Shown here piece by piece: positions 61,831-64,000 of a stretch of 64,000 bases of DNA. The stretch lies in contig NC_052489.1 of NCBI RefSeq assembly GCF_009730915.1, positions 24,545,916 through 24,609,915 of the forward strand, read 5' to 3'. The position numbers were made by a program, and so were the translations under genes. The first letter of the stretch is position 1. The number at the start of each line of letters is the position of its first letter. The notes beneath the pieces were generated by a model that saw only the letters and a program-made list of their open reading frames with translations, was not told the origin of the DNA and did not search any database. The DNA comes from Dioscorea cayenensis subsp. rotundata (Eukaryota; Streptophyta; Magnoliopsida; Dioscoreales; Dioscoreaceae).

Positions 61831-63762
61831 TCATCCATGATTCTTCCGAGTTCCAAGTGTGAGCTCAAGATCATCAACGGCAACTTCGTGGATCCTTTCT
61901 CCCTCCCAAGCTTTAACCATCCTGTTCTCAAACTCAAACTCTGTACCACCACCCCGGGAAATCTCCGCTATGCTTGCATTAACATTGGCATTGGTTCCAA
62001 TGCAAGTATCTTGCACAGGTGCAAGAGGCTTAACTAGATTGAATGTGGGGGATGCAGGAGCAGTGCTCAGCTGGAAGCTAACCCAACGGCCTGAATCGAC
62101 AGTGGATGCATCAGATTCATCGCATTCAGGAATTGTTGCAGGGTAGAAGTGCTGCCGAGCACGAGTGGGGCTTGCAGGAGCTGAGGCAGCAAATAGAGGG
62201 TGGCAAAATGCAGAGTAATCCCAGTCAGGCTTTTGGATTTTAGGCGGGCGGGAAGCAGTGGGGGATGAAAGAGGTGGTGTAACTGGGGCACTGTTGGAGA
62301 TACGGAGAGGCGGGAGGGACGATAGGTTATGGAGAAAGGGAAGGAGATAGGAAGGGTTGACGGCGGCAGGGTTACTGACACGGGTGGGGCTCGGAAAAGA
62401 TGATGATGTTGGGCTGGCATGGTAGGAAGGGACGGGGCTCGGGTGGTGGGAAGAGCAAGGGCTTATGTTAGTAGACTGGCCGAGTGGCGGTGCACCGGTT
62501 GGTGGCGGTGGTGTTGGCTTGCAACCCTGTTTCATTAGAACATCAAAAGAGATTAGATACACATTGCATGACTTGTAATTCACTGAGATGCTCTTTCTTC
62601 TCAGTTTTGATTCACTTGGCTAATTATGAAATGCATGTGCTTCTTCTACATGAATTAGATGCATTTATGTTGCATGACTTTCAATTCATTTGCTTGGGTA
62701 ATTATGAGGTGCATGTTTGTGTTTTTGCATGAATTTGAAGCACTTATGAATTACTTAAAAAAGAAAGATGGCATAAATAACACAATATTTGATTAAGTAC
62801 ATTGCTTGAATTCAATGCATGTGTTGGAACTAAATGATGTGATGTCTTTTGGGTTCTTCTTTTTTCTTCTTTTCTTTATCTCTAAAGAAGAGAGAAACGG
62901 AGCGGAGAAAGACTACAGTTACTCAAAGACCTCAAGAACAGTGTTTGAATGAGTGGAAGCAAAAGAACAGAGAGAAAAAGAAGGTAAAGTTTGTAGCAGA
63001 GAAGACCGGAATCTCACAATCTAAGAAAAAGAAATTGGTCAAAAAGGGCGGAAGGTTGTTAAGTATAAGCAATTTTTTTTGTTTTAATGGGTAAAGATAA
63101 GAACTTTTAGAAAGAAACCCAATCAATTAATTGGAAAAAAAAATCAAGAACAGGGCTGTCGGTTTGAAATCATGAAAACAAAAGTATCATTTATATTCAT
63201 TGGGGAGAGAAAGAAAGCAAAGCTAAAGATAGATTCTCATAGCTTAGAAAAGAATCAATAGTTCAATTTCCAAAATGAACAAATGAATTCGAGGCACCAG
63301 GAAATAGATAGGCAAAACTTAGAACAAAATCCATCATCAGAACAATTAGATCTAATCAGAGACCGAGAAAGAAACCCTAGAAACACAACACAGATCTCAC
63401 AGATAAGAAAAGAAGGCAACTTACTCAAACACACATCAAATTCAGAAGCAAAAACAAGAGAAACACAAAGAAAAAACCCACCTTTCCAAAACATCAGATC
63501 AAATTCAAGGAAACAAAGAAGAAAAATTGGGAAAAGGAGGTACCTTGCGGTAGGTGGTACCATCTGGTTCAACAATCCAACCAGCTTCAGCACAGAGAGC
63601 TTTAAGAACCTCATTGTTATCACAATGTTTGGGTAGCTTGTAGTTCCCCATAGCTCTCAACCCTGAGAATATCTTTGCTGCAATTGCTCTCCTTCTCCTC
63701 TCCCTCCTCTTGTTATTCTCCCTCTCCTTCCAAGTTGGCATTCTCCCCACTCCTGAAGTCAT
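61831..63762 (-). CDS. BES1/BZR1 homologue, brassinosteroid-response transcription factor
   Basis: Two minus-strand exons, 63762-63544 and 62526-61831, give 304 aa with a 1017-bp intron. The N-terminal DNA-binding domain (about residues 8-80) holds the basic stretch [20 protein letters not shown] and the helix region [18 protein letters not shown]. The junction reads TTYRK/GCKP as in the family. The middle is rich in Ser/Pro with repeated SPxxS-type sites ([15 protein letters not shown]), typical for BIN2 kinase phosphorylation. An EAR-like LELTLG stands at the C-terminal end. BES1/BZR1 proteins enter the nucleus when brassinosteroid signalling inactivates BIN2 and bind E-box and BRRE sites. 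This copy resembles BEH4-type members; the precise orthologue is uncertain. Confidence 0.96.
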
Positions 63763-63873
63763 CTCCTCCTCCTCTTTGCTTTACAACTCCATAAGAGAAA
63801 CTCCAATGAGTACTAGAGAGCTTGGCGAGGGTGAGAGAGAGAAGAGAAGGAATAAAAGCTCACGAGAAGTACT

Positions 63874-63914
<41 letters not shown>

Positions 63915-64000
63915 CTTTATTGCTAACTTGCAAGCAGATCATACAGATTGATTGGATTCTCTTTTGTAACTCTCTATAGTCTATACTGACTCAGTCTACA
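63763..64000 (-). promoter_or_regulatory. 5' leader of the BES1/BZR1 gene with (GA)n tract
   Basis: On the minus strand this is the region just upstream of the ATG at 63762. A long run of GA (CT on the plus strand, 63877-63911) lies about 120 bp upstream, in the probable 5' UTR. GA-rich leaders are often bound by BPC/GAGA-binding proteins in plants; that role is inferred. The promoter continues beyond the window. Confidence 0.6.

Overview
This window is plant nuclear DNA. It has intron-containing genes, AT-rich intergenic sequence, Ty1/copia retrotransposons and several plant-specific gene families (INDETERMINATE-domain zinc finger, GRAS, HD-Zip I, BES1/BZR1, HVA22, extensin arabinosyltransferase). 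I cannot name the species from the sequence. Nothing seen is bacterial, viral or organellar.

Layout. Nine protein-coding genes can be modelled with consistent splice phases: an IDD zinc-finger factor (313-2615, +); a vicilin-like cupin with a very long Glu/Arg/Lys tract (6037-8389, -); a single-exon HAM/SCL15-like GRAS factor (19641-21044, +); an HVA22k-like membrane-shaping protein (31561-35592, +); an RRA-type arabinosyltransferase (37199-39185, +); an HD-Zip class I factor (43710-44592, -); Xaa-Pro aminopeptidase APP1 (50659-57215, +, 16 exons); a DNA-3-methyladenine glycosylase I-like protein (57945-60709, +); and a BES1/BZR1 homologue (61831-63762, -). A possible orphan or truncated transcription unit lies at 40.2-41.6 kb.

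Repeats fill two blocks. At 10.7-15.2 kb is a minus-strand copia element (A). Its coding region is frameshifted although its LTRs are nearly identical, and its 5' LTR has lost about 103 bp at the outer end. A tRNA-like SINE and an ATA microsatellite follow it. At 22.3-31.1 kb are a structurally complete but degenerate minus-strand copia element (B) with a perfect 5-bp target duplication, a 1.8-kb solo LTR with a 5-bp target duplication, and a LINE zinc-finger remnant. Smaller tandem duplications occur at 4.2, 40.6 and 41.8 kb. Simple repeats cluster at 45-48 kb.

Function. The genes are independent plant loci rather than a pathway. Four are transcription factors of development or hormone response (IDD, GRAS, HD-Zip I, BES1/BZR1). 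The others act in seed protein storage, endomembrane shaping, cell-wall extensin glycosylation, proline-peptide turnover and alkylated-base repair. I found no convincing previously undescribed multi-gene system. The most useful second looks are the structure and age of the retroelements, the solo LTR, the low-complexity vicilin tail with its seed-type promoter, and the orphan exon.
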